In this document: one piece after another, positions 1-8,325 of the stretch
How the letters are laid out: each line of letters opens with the position of its first letter
Position numbering within the stretch: position 1 is the stretch's first letter
Assembly (NCBI GenBank): GCA_949527715.1
Contig: CATEWF010000014.1
Location: 1-19,078, forward strand
From: an uncultured Mycoplasmatota bacterium
GTDB lineage: Bacteria > Bacillota_I > Bacilli_A > Mycoplasmatales > Mycoplasmoidaceae
DNA: 19,078 nucleotides
Direction: 5' to 3'
Position numbers and translations under genes: made by a program
Notes under the pieces: model-generated
Told to the model about the DNA's origin: nothing
The model's database searches: none
The model's input: the letters and a program-made list of their open reading frames with translations, nothing else

Positions 1-10
1 AAATCCCTAG

Positions 11-34
11 GTTTTTCTTACTAATAAGAAAAAC
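11..34. repeat. Small perfect inverted repeat (10-bp stem)
   Basis: GTTTTTCTTA and TAAGAAAAAC pair perfectly around a 4-nt loop (CTAA). No clean T-run follows on either strand, so it is not a convincing terminator. It may belong to a gene outside the window. Apart from this, positions 35-105 show nothing recognisable. Confidence 0.4.
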
Positions 35-105
35 TAAATACTTTATTTCAAAAAAATATTGCACTTTCTCTAAAATATTTTTAGAAATCTGCTAAACTAT
101 CAAAT

Positions 106-126
106 AAAAAAGCACCCGTAGGGTGC
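106..126 (-). terminator. Rho-independent terminator after the DUF262 gene
   Basis: On the minus strand GCACCC-TAC-GGGTGC forms a 6-bp GC-only stem with a 3-nt loop, followed directly by six T. It lies about 20 nt after the stop codon at 147-149 and closes the accessory cluster. The stem and the C-rich stretch before it are far more GC-rich than anything else in the window. Confidence 0.85.
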
Positions 127-146
127 GCGCAGCGGTGGGGGGGTAT

Positions 147-1937
147 TTAAATGTCAAAAATTTTTAATTTTTTTATTGTGTTAATTATTTCTGCCGTACG
201 ATTCCTTATGTAATTGGGAGAAAAATTATCATAATCAATTTTATTTCATTCCCTTCTCAAAAAATCTGTTTTTGGTAAAAGATTATCAATTTCTATTTTT
301 TTTGTGTCTATAGTTTTGTTTTGGATTTTTTTATTTATTTTACCTTCAAGCAAAACCATATTACCTATCGAGTTTATTAATTCTTCTTGATTGTCTTTAT
401 CTTCTAATTCTGTTTTTCATTTATCATCTTTATATCAATCAGCATCTGGTTTTTGTGGTAGTGTGTGTTCTATCTCTAATTTATCAAATCCAGGGTCTTC
501 TATTGTGGTGTTTTCTTCTCTTATTATCATATAAAAGATACATTTCATTAGTTGGTCATCATTAATTTTGTTTTGGGACAATTTTTCAAAAATGTCTTTT
601 TCTTTATAAGTGTTAAAATCATCGATAATTTTTGGTAAAGTTTTAATTGAATCAAAAGTTACAGAATTTTCTTCTGATTCATTAATCAAATCTATTATGC
701 TTCTAATCTTGTATTGAAACGAACCTGGACTAGTTCCAAAAAAATTGTATTCAATTGTTGAATATTTGACTAGTTTAATCATAATATCCAATATTTTTTC
801 ATCTTTATAATTTTTAGATTTTAAAGCTAAAAATACCGGCATTATCTTTTTCCGATTTAAGAGTTTTATATAATTTGATAAGAATAAAAAATTATTTTTA
901 TTAAAAAAATCATATAAATATTCAAAATTTTGAATAATCTCGCTAGCGACATTTTCTATTTTGTCTATAGAAACTATTTTTTTGACACTTTTGTATACAT
1001 TAACTTTAGGAACATCTTCTTTTTTAGAATTTAATCATCAAAAGACATAATCATCGAGTTTAACTTCATTATCTCTTCAAAATTTCATTCTTTCAATTCA
1101 AATTTCTTTTAAATTTGATTTTTCGTTTTCTAATTTTGTTGTAATAAATCCGTTTACTAAATCAAAGGGGCTTAATGGTAACCCAGTTGAATTCATTGAA
1201 TCAAAAATAGCAAATGCATTTGAAGTGTCTTTTAAGTTTAATTCAAGAAAATAAACATTATTAATAATACAATGTGTAGCAGACGTAATTCTTTCTAAAA
1301 GTGTTTTTTTATTATCCATTTCATCTTGTATGAAATTTGTAACACTTTCTTTAATTAAATTGTAATTTTTAGTTATTTTCTTTTTAAAATAAGAAACTTT
1401 CTTATTCTTTTCAATGTCTTTAAAAAAATTATTAAAATCATCTGTATCTTTTTGATTAGTAAATTTTATTTTTAATATCTTTTTTTGGTCATAGTTGAAA
1501 TAATCATAGTTTTCAACATGATATGCATATTTATTTAAATCAAAAATTAAAGAATTAGCACTATTAATTATTGAGCTTGAATCTTGAGCTGGCTTTTTTG
1601 TAGAATTTAATTCATTTTGTAAAAGATCTATTAACACTTTTATTAGAATAAAAAAAGTTGTTAATCTTTGTTGCCCGTCAACTACCTCATATTCTTGTTT
1701 TTTTATATCAGAAGAAAGCATTATTGTCCCGAAAAACTGTTTTTTTTCACGTGATTTACTATTAAATTGCTCAAAAAGTAATTGATTAATCGCATAATTA
1801 AAATCTTCAATGTTATTATTTTTTCATGAATAAGTTCTTTGATACTCAGGTATAAACAGCAAAATGTCTCTTTTGAAAAAATCATCAATCGAAACAAATT
1901 TAGTTGTGCTGTCTTGAATGTTGTTAGTTAATCCCAT
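147..1937 (-). CDS. DUF262/DUF1524 (GmrSD-like) protein, possible nucleotide-dependent nuclease
   Basis: A 596-residue protein read through several in-frame TGA (Trp) codons. The N-terminal part carries DUF262 signatures: IPEYQR at residues 29-34 followed by Y36 and W38, DGQQRLTT at 87-94, and the STGLPLSPFDLV segment typical of the family. The C-terminal part has a DUF1524 HNH-like motif, IEHTLPQ, with H491 and P494, followed by an Asn-rich segment (IGNMVLLEG...N...N). Fusions of these two domains are known from type IV GmrSD restriction enzymes that cut modified DNA and from SspE of phosphorothioate defence. The ATG at 1937 is supported by AGGAG a few bases upstream and by the stop of the preceding gene just 1 nt away, so the two are translationally coupled. 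The gene is intact. Family membership is solid; the DNA modification it senses, if any, cannot be read from the sequence. Confidence 0.88.
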
Positions 1938-1938
1938 A

Positions 1939-2541
1939 TTATTCTCCTTTTATTAAATATTTTTTTCATTCATTCAACGCTTCTTCTCATGTGTTAATTC
2001 TTTTTACAAAAAGAGGCGAAAAACTTTGTATGTTTGCATCCTCTATTTTGAAAAAGAAGTTAATTTTGTTTTTAAAAACAATTTTAAAATAATTTAATAT
2101 GTATGGAAATTTCTTATTAAAAATAACCATATCAAATATTGTTATTGGTTTATTCAAAGATTGAAAAATTTCATTATTAGCTATAAAAAAATTATCTTTT
2201 TTTCTTTTTTCAACAATTATTTCATTTCTAGTACCGATTAATTTTTTGTTTTTAAAGTTTGACGATAACAAATTATTTAGTTGTACTCTTATTTTTGTTT
2301 TTTTAGTTGAATTACTAATTTCAAAATATTTGGGACTCAAAATATCTTTATTTGAACAAAAAAATTTTTCAAATGAATCTTGTATTTCTCCTGAAGAAAA
2401 ATATTTGTCTTTTTTATAATTTAAAATAATTTCAGAAATTAAAATTTCATTCAACAAATAATATTGATCTGTAGATTTTGGTAAATTTAGAAAAATTTTT
2501 CTATTCCTTTCTATTAAAAAAGGTAAAAATTTTAATTCCAT
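1939..2541 (-). CDS. Unrecognised 200-residue protein between methyltransferase and DUF262 gene
   Basis: I do not recognise this family. The 200-residue product is Lys/Asn/Phe-rich, has no signal peptide or membrane segment, and seems soluble. Residues of about 28-120 (helices around LLNEILISEIIL and EIQDSFEKFF, then a basic beta-like stretch) could be a winged-helix fold, which is only a guess. Two TGA codons near the C-terminus are read as Trp. The ATG at 2541 has a strong AGGAGG upstream. It overlaps the 3' end of the methyltransferase gene by 10 nt, and its TAA stop lies one base from the ATG of the DUF262 gene. This packing says it works with its neighbours, perhaps as a specificity, regulatory or nuclease subunit of the same restriction/defence system. 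Confidence 0.75.
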
Positions 2542-3663
2542 GTTCCTCCTTTTTTTTCTAAAACAAAAAGATATTCTTTAATATTAGAATTTCTTTCTTT
2601 TAAATTTCTACACCCACGAAATGTTTTATATGGTATTTCTATTCTTTTAACAATCCCATATCTTCCTAAAATAGAACTTATTTTTTCAATCGATATATGA
2701 CCTTCAGAATTATATGAAAGAATAATAAATTTTGAATTGATAACATTTATTATTTTATTTAATTCTTTTTCTGCGTTTTTTTTAATGTTAAAATTTGACT
2801 TATTTCATTTTTTCGGAATTCCTGACACTCTACTAATTTTATCTGGAATAGCATTATGACAAATAACATTTAGCATAAAGTAATTGCTACCATATGGATG
2901 TTGGTTATATGGAGGATCTAAATATGCAATATCTATTTTTTTATTTTTAAGTTCACCATTAACTAATTTAAATGCATCTTTCTTATACACTTTATATTTG
3001 CAAGAGAAATTGCTTAATATTGGTTCATTAATTTCTATACGAGATTTTATCCTAGTCAAACTATTACCATCTGTTCCGCCGAATTTTCCTTTACCTGTTT
3101 TTTTATCTTTGTAAAAACCTTTAAAAACCCCACAAGTGTTAACTTTTTTCGATGATTCAACTAGTAATGGAGCTAGAAAAAAACGTCTATTGTTTTTTGG
3201 AGAAATTTCATCAATGTGTTTACGAATCGTATCAATGATTTTCGCATTTTGGTTTGTATAAAAAACCCTTTCACCTTTTTTAATTGATTGATCATTCTTA
3301 GGCGAATAATTCTGTGTTATTATTCCAGAAACCGGGCTACTAGAAACTAAAAGATCGAGTCTCTCTCTCTCTCTCTCAAGAGCGTTTATTAAACTCTTTT
3401 TTGTTTGCTAAATAACATGTATTTAAGATATAAGAATATTCTTCTATATCATTAGCATATAGAAACGAAGAATGTTGTTTCATTAATCTAGCAACAGATC
3501 CAGAACCAGAAAATAAATCTAAATTCACTGTTTTATTTTTTCCTAATTTTTTTTGAATTTCAATAATTTGAGCATCAATTTGTTTTAACAAAGAACGCTT
3601 ATTTCCTAGATATGTAATTAATTGTTCCTTCAAATATTTTTGGTTTTCGTGAATTCTGTCCAT
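2532..3663 (-). pseudogene. D12-class adenine-N6 DNA methyltransferase, frameshifted at a GA repeat (phase OFF)
   Basis: An alpha-type (D12) DNA adenine methyltransferase. The upstream frame, from ATG 3663, encodes YLGNKRSLL (residues 18-26) and the AdoMet motif LDLFSGSGS (48-56). The downstream frame encodes the catalytic DPPY motif (250-253 in the restored protein) followed by a family-typical C-terminus. The two frames meet at (GA)9, positions 3360-3377. As written, translation leaves the tract as WERERE and stops at TAG 3340-3342, giving about 107 residues without DPPY. Ten GA units (or seven) restore one 377-residue frame. No other lesion is visible, so this is more likely a phase-variable gene in its OFF state than a dead gene. 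ATG 3663 has a weak ribosome site; a TTG at 3672 is an alternative. The 3' end overlaps the next gene by 10 nt. Confidence 0.88.
3360..3377 (-). repeat. (GA)9 dinucleotide tract inside the methyltransferase gene
   Basis: Nine uninterrupted GA units on the coding (minus) strand, TC on the plus strand. Both flanks belong to the methyltransferase but in different frames. Slipped-strand changes of one unit would switch the frame: 9 and 8 copies give early stops, 10 and 7 give full-length protein. The repeated unit encodes alternating Glu-Arg. Confidence 0.95.
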
Positions 3664-3688
3664 TTCTATCAATAAATATCTTAAATTT

Positions 3689-3694
3689 ATTATA
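3689..3694 (-). promoter_or_regulatory. Candidate -10 box for the methyltransferase gene
   Basis: A perfect TATAAT on the minus strand ends 25 nt before the ATG at 3663, in the gap between the HNH region and the methyltransferase gene. No good -35 element is seen, which is common in mycoplasmas. It suggests that methyltransferase and the two genes after it can be transcribed independently of the HNH gene. Confidence 0.5.
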
Positions 3695-3729
3695 AGAAAT
3701 TTGAAAACTTGTTTGTATTTTATTAATTA

Positions 3730-4074
3730 CTATTTATTTGTAATAATAATTTTTGGTTTTAAAAGAGCAATTCTAATTCTGTTAAACAAAACATTTGCTT
3801 TCCTAACATCTTGATCTAAAACTTGAACTTCTTTATTTTTGTTAAGTTGTAGGTTTTTATTTTTCTTCGAAATATCTTTAATTTCTTCATTTGAATAAAA
3901 TTTAAAATAATCTATTATGTATAAAATGAAATCTATTTCTTTATTACTTAGAGAGTAAAAATCGAATTTATTGTTTAATATATTTTTAATTCTTCTTTTG
4001 TCTGTTTTTTTGTTTCTACATCTTCTAAACTTTTTCTTTTTAATCTTTTTATATATTTTAGACAACCTTCAAAA
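3730..4074 (-). pseudogene. ORF without a good start: probable frameshifted 3' part of the HNH gene
   Basis: This reading frame is open from 4074 and overlaps the end of the HNH gene by about 100 nt in another frame. It has no ATG and no ribosome-binding site; the only common alternative start is TTG 4065. The encoded 111-residue stretch after that TTG is Lys-rich at first and then looks like a genuine helical protein (segments such as SLSNKEIDFIL and QDVRKANVLFNRI) ending at TAG 3730-3732. One extra A in the A7 run at 4005-4011 would join it to the HNH frame and give a single protein of about 367 residues. The alternative is that the 285-residue protein is complete and this is a chance overlap. 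Confidence 0.45.
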
Positions 4075-4832
4075 TTACACTCTACAGCAGTAAAAATATA
4101 CATTAAATTGAGTTCATCGTTTTCATTTAATTTAATACTTGGTATATTTGTTAAAATTGGTTTAGATTTTTTATTTTTTACCCATTGGTCAAATTCCTTA
4201 TCTTTTTTTCTAGATTCATTAATAAATTTTAAGTAGGCTTTCTTGTTTTGGTCACTTCATGACTTTCCTGGGAATCTACTATTTAAACTTCCATAATATC
4301 ATTCTGGACAATAGTCAGGATATTTATTTAAAATTTTTGAGATTTTTAATTCATCTACAATTGCGATATACGTTTCTTTATCTAATGAAATTTTTTCATG
4401 TAGTTTTTTTCTTCATTCTTCCATTGTTTTTCACTCACAAAAAAAATAATCGTTTAATTCAGGAATTAAAAAATTGGTAATTCCTCCTCTCCCGGTCCAT
4501 TGTTTTCTCTCAATATCTTTTTTTAATGACGATTCTTTACAAATTAAAATATGTAATCATAAATGTTCTAATAGATCACAATAAACTAAATTTTTTGCTA
4601 ATTGATATTCATATGGATTCTTTTTAGCATATTCTTTATTCCCTAACAGAATTGCTTCATTTTCATATATGTGGTGTACAACCAAACCTTCGGTTGTTCG
4701 TTTACATTTTCGAACCGGAGAAAAATTTTGTGTGAAATAGTTATATTTTGATTCACCATATTTTTTCTTCAAATATTGACAATATTCTTTGTATGATAAT
4801 TTTTTTATTTTTTTAAATTCGTTGATTTTCAT
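3975..4832 (-). CDS. HNH endonuclease-like protein
   Basis: A 285-residue protein, with Trp TGA codons. It has an HNH-like (beta-beta-alpha metal) arrangement in its N-terminal third: VHHI with H53 and H54, then NLVYC with N81, then EHLWLH with H90 and H94. The remainder is rich in Trp, Lys and Glu and has no assigned domain. ATG 4832 follows AAGGAG at a good distance. It is the promoter-proximal gene of the accessory cluster, about 310 nt upstream of the methyltransferase start, and probably encodes a restriction-type nuclease. Its C-terminus may be cut short by a frameshift at an A7 run (4005-4011), because an in-register-like ORF continues to 3730. The HNH assignment rests on motif spacing only; a DNA target is not known. 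Confidence 0.72.
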
Positions 4833-4887
4833 AAAAACTCCTTACTTTTTTATAAGGTATTTTTACAACAAAAAAAATAATATTTTT

Positions 4888-4929
4888 TTAACTTTAATAT
4901 ACATATGTATAAATAAGTATTAAAGTTAA
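4888..4929 (-). terminator. AT-rich hairpin after ftsZ, possible terminator
   Basis: TTAACTTTAATA and TATTAAAGTTAA pair perfectly (12 bp) around an 18-nt loop, 11 nt after the ftsZ stop. On the minus strand a T-rich stretch only begins about 10 nt further on, so it is a weak terminator; on the plus strand the stem is followed by T7 but no gene points that way. Confidence 0.45.
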
Positions 4930-4940
4930 TTTTTTTAAAA

Positions 4941-6368
4941 TTAATTATTCTTAATCTCTTTTTCACTAGGAACAGCAATAGCTGTTGTTCTTAAAACTCC
5001 AGTCATTGCTTTAGTGATGATGTCAACGCATTCATCAGAGTTTAAATAATTATTAGGTTCTTCTTCGATTGTGTTGTTTTCATCAAAGTTAAATCTTTCT
5101 TTATTAATAAAAGTCTTGTGAGTGTTACCACTAGATTTATATTGATCTAGAGTGTTATCCTCTTTAACTTCAACTTTAGTTGAAGGAATTTCATTACCAA
5201 ATTCAATCTTAGATTCTTGTTCGTTATTAATCTTAGTGAAACTAATAACTTCGTCTTCTAAATTAGATTCATCAGATGATGAATCTTCTTTAGTAGAGAT
5301 TAAGAATGAAACTCTAATATTCTTTAAGTTAGTGTAATCTACACCTGCAACTACTGATAATTCATTGTTAGATGAAAGACCTTTAAAGATTGTTCTTACA
5401 TCACTAATGATTGTTGGGGGAGTAGATTCATTAATTTTTAAGTTAACAATAACTTCTTGAGCGTTATCTAACTTAATATCAGTATATGAAGCTTCAATAC
5501 ATTTACTAATCTTATTCTTTAAGTTAGTTAAAGAATAATCTTGGTCTAAGTTAAATGCATTAGCATTAAATACTGGACATTTAACAAAGAAGTTTTTAAG
5601 ATCAGCAAAGTCAATGTTCATTTCAGTAGCATTATTGATCATGTCTGCTACTTCACCAATAATAGTAGTTACTTGTTCATTAGCTTTTTCAAAAGCTCTC
5701 ATGAACGAAATATCCATACCACTATTCTTAATAATTAAATCATTGCTAATAGTAGTAATACTATTAACTTGTTTCTTTAATTCTTTTAAGTTATTAAGAG
5801 CATTAGTGTAAATAGTATTACCTTCAGCAATAATTGATGGTAGGTTAACAATCGCTACTGTTAAGACTCCCATTTCTTTAGCAATCTTAGCAATTTCAGG
5901 AGTAGCTCCACTTCCTGTTCCTTTACCTAGTCCTGCAACCAAGAATAATAAATCAGTACCTTGTAATACTTGTTTAATTGCATCTCTATCTTCTTCTACA
6001 GAAGTTTTACCAATTAATGGATCTCCTCCACTACCCGCTCCTCTTAATAATGTTTTACCTAAAAGGTAAACATTAGATAAATTAGAGATTTTTCTTAAAG
6101 AGGTAACATCAGTATTAAGAGCATAGATTTGAACATTATCAGCTCATACACGTGCTTCTTTCATGTATTTAATTACATTACATCCTGCTCCTCCAATACC
6201 AAATACTTTAATGTTAAAGTTACCAACATTTTCATCTATACCATCAAGGTTGTTTAAAAACTTATCTTTTAATGGATTAACATTAAAATTAGCTTCAAAC
6301 TTTGGTTTGTTTGAATCTTGTTCATTAGTTTCTACCTTGTTAATTATCTTGTTTAGTAAGTTTTCCAT
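4941..6368 (-). CDS. ftsZ: Cell division protein FtsZ (divergent, long)
   Basis: Tubulin-like GTPase that polymerises into the division ring. The 475-residue product has GGAGCN at 59-64, NTD in the T3 region, a G-box GLGKGTGSGATP at 146-157 (family consensus GMGGGTGTGAAP), and the T7 synergy loop NIDFADL at 251-257 with the catalytic Asp pair D253/D256. It is about 100 residues longer than typical FtsZ. The N-terminal 50 residues and a long acidic, Ser/Asn-rich C-terminal tail are additions, and the usual C-terminal FtsA/ZipA-binding peptide is not recognisable. A TGA at 6144-6146 is Trp75. ATG 6368 follows AAAGGAAA. It is the last gene of the mraZ-rsmH-ftsA-like-fic-ftsZ cluster, 17 nt after the fic-like gene. 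Confidence 0.95.
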
Positions 6369-6385
6369 AATTGTTTTCCTTTGAT

Positions 6386-7057
6386 TTATTTATCCTTTCT
6401 TGTTTGTTCATTTTTATCTATTGAATTTTCTTTAACATAATCTAGTAAGTCTTTAAATTTATCTTGATCTTCATAAAAATCTACTAACTTATTCATGTAT
6501 TTCATTCGATCTTTGATCTGAATGAAATCATATCCATAATAGAGTAACACCAGATTAGCATAACAAATTGCTGTTCTTTTATTCCCATTATTAAATAATT
6601 GTTGTTTAGATAACTCAGCACACAATTTGACTCCATCATCAAATGATTTAATTTTTGATAAATCATTAACTAATTGTTTTGCTTGATTAACATCTAATAA
6701 TGGTGGCACTCAAGATGAACCAGAAATTTTAACTGGTTTATTTCGATAGTTACCAGCATTAGCATATTCTTCATATTCATCTATAAAACCATTAATTTTT
6801 AATAAATCTTGTTCATTAGGTAAATTGTTAGAGTTTGCTCTAACAATAATGTATTCATATGCTCTTTTAAGACCATTAATGATTGCTACTTTTTCGAAAG
6901 GAATAGTTTTAATAGCTTCATCATAGAACTCTATAGTATTAATAGTTTCAGCATAAGTAATACCTTTATTTTCTAGATGAGCAGACTGAAAAATTATTTC
7001 TTTGAAATAACGGTTAGCTTCTTGAATTTTTATATTCTTAAAATCTTTTATTACCAT
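6386..7057 (-). CDS. Fic-family protein with altered catalytic motif
   Basis: A 223-residue Fic/DOC-fold protein, continuous through Trp TGA at codon 116. Evidence is the N-terminal SAHLENKGIT segment that precedes many Fic domains, a central helix with KRAYEYI, and the signature QLFNNGNKR at 153-161. In active Fic AMP-transferases this reads HxFx(D/E)GN(G/K)R. Here the catalytic His is Gln153 and the acidic metal ligand is Asn157, so it may have lost or changed its nucleotidyl-transfer activity; Gln variants do occur in some Firmicutes Fic proteins as I recall. It is inserted between the ftsA-like and ftsZ genes: its ATG at 7057 comes 2 nt after the previous stop, and ftsZ starts 17 nt after its end. 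That suggests a role tied to division or simple co-transcription. Confidence 0.83.
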
Positions 7058-7059
7058 AT

Positions 7060-8325
7060 TTATCCGCCCAATTTAGCAGCTCACTTAGTAGTGATTACTC
7101 CAACTTTAAGTAAAATTTCTTTCTTCAATTGATCATTAAATGTATTCTGAGATACATAAGGATCGACTGAATATTTAATGTAATTTCGAGCTTTTTGAGT
7201 AGCGTTAATGTACTCAACTGCACCTAACATTGCATTTATGTTCTTATTTTCGATACCAATAATATTGTTATCAAAAGATTTAAATTCTGCATTAATTAAT
7301 TGACCTAAGAATTTATTAGCCATGTTATTAGCATTGATATACATATTGTCATAAGACAATTGAACTCTTGATAAGATGTTGTTAATTCTATTATTGATTA
7401 ATTCAATAAACTTCTTATTAGTGTAATTAATGTAACTGATAAACGCCCCTGCAGTTGCTACTTTTAAATTCAAAAAATCTTCTTTATGAATATTCACTAT
7501 TGATACATTAGTATCAACCAACTTAATAGCATCTAATGAATCAATAATTGGAATTAAGTTTTGTCCTTCAGGAATACAGAATTGGTGTTTAACTTTATCA
7601 ACCATTCAATTACTTCCAGTATCAATCTTTTCAAAGTAAACTAAGTTGTTATTAGTATCATAGAAGTTGATAGTAGAACTATCACTTTTAACATCGATTA
7701 CTAAATTTTTCTTGTGGTATTCATTTATTCTTTCAAGACATCCAGAGAAACAAATTTGGTTATTAACAATACCTAAACAACTTACTTTACATTCAGCAAT
7801 CAAATCTTTAAATCTCTTATACATTTCTGCATTAGTTACATAAGCAACATATTCAAAGTTAAGAGTTCTTCCTTTTTTACCATAAGGAAAACTAGATAAA
7901 TTATGACCATCTAATGTTCATAATTCAGGATGAACATTAATGATTCTTTCATTTGTAACTGCATCTAAAAAATCAACCTTATTTACAAATGATAAATAAT
8001 CGTCTTGATCTAATTCTTTATTTTCATTTAGTTCAAAGTCTTTAGAAATGTTTTTAACGACTCTAACGGGTAAATAACTTACATTAATAATGTAACGTTT
8101 AACAATTACTCCAATGAATTCGTCAGCTTTAGTTAATAACTCTAATAATTTTTCTTTTAACAAATCTTTATTAATAAATTCAAGTTTATCATTTAGATAA
8201 TTAATGTTTAGATAATCAAAAAATAAACAGTTAATCTTACCATTAATAGCTTTTTCCACTACTAATACATTAACTCTTGATTTGTTAAAAGAGATTACTC
8301 CATAAACATTCTTTAGGTTGTACAT
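7060..8325 (-). CDS. Divergent FtsA-like protein of the division cluster
   Basis: A 421-residue soluble protein read through three Trp TGA codons. Position between rsmH and ftsZ is where ftsA sits in other bacteria, and a comparably diverged gene (MPN316) occupies it in Mycoplasma pneumoniae, as I recall. The first 35 residues (VYGVISFNKSRVNVLVVEKA) resemble the start of an actin-like fold, as do later segments such as LVIDVKSDSSTINFYD and FLNLKVATAGAFISY. The phosphate-1 Asp/Gly-Thr-Ser residues are not clearly kept and there is no evident C-terminal amphipathic membrane helix. The ATG overlaps the rsmH stop (TAATG) after a good GGAGG. The call relies on synteny and fold-like patterns more than on motifs. 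Confidence 0.6.

Noticed and set aside
435..1721. DUF262 gene appearing as several broken pieces
   Set aside because: The pieces are in one frame and are separated only by TGA, which is Trp here; motifs continue across the joins, so the gene is intact.
2884..3114. Plus-strand hydrophobic ORF opposite the methyltransferase
   Set aside because: It is antisense to the DPPY region, whose protein sequence is clearly conserved; no ribosome site.
3689..3730. Possible small RNA or attenuator in the gap before the methyltransferase
   Set aside because: Only a -10-like hexamer is seen; no stable stem or T-run.
4259..4480. Plus-strand membrane-like ORF of 73 residues
   Set aside because: It is antisense to the HNH gene; its hydrophobicity follows from Lys/Asn/Glu-rich coding on the other strand.
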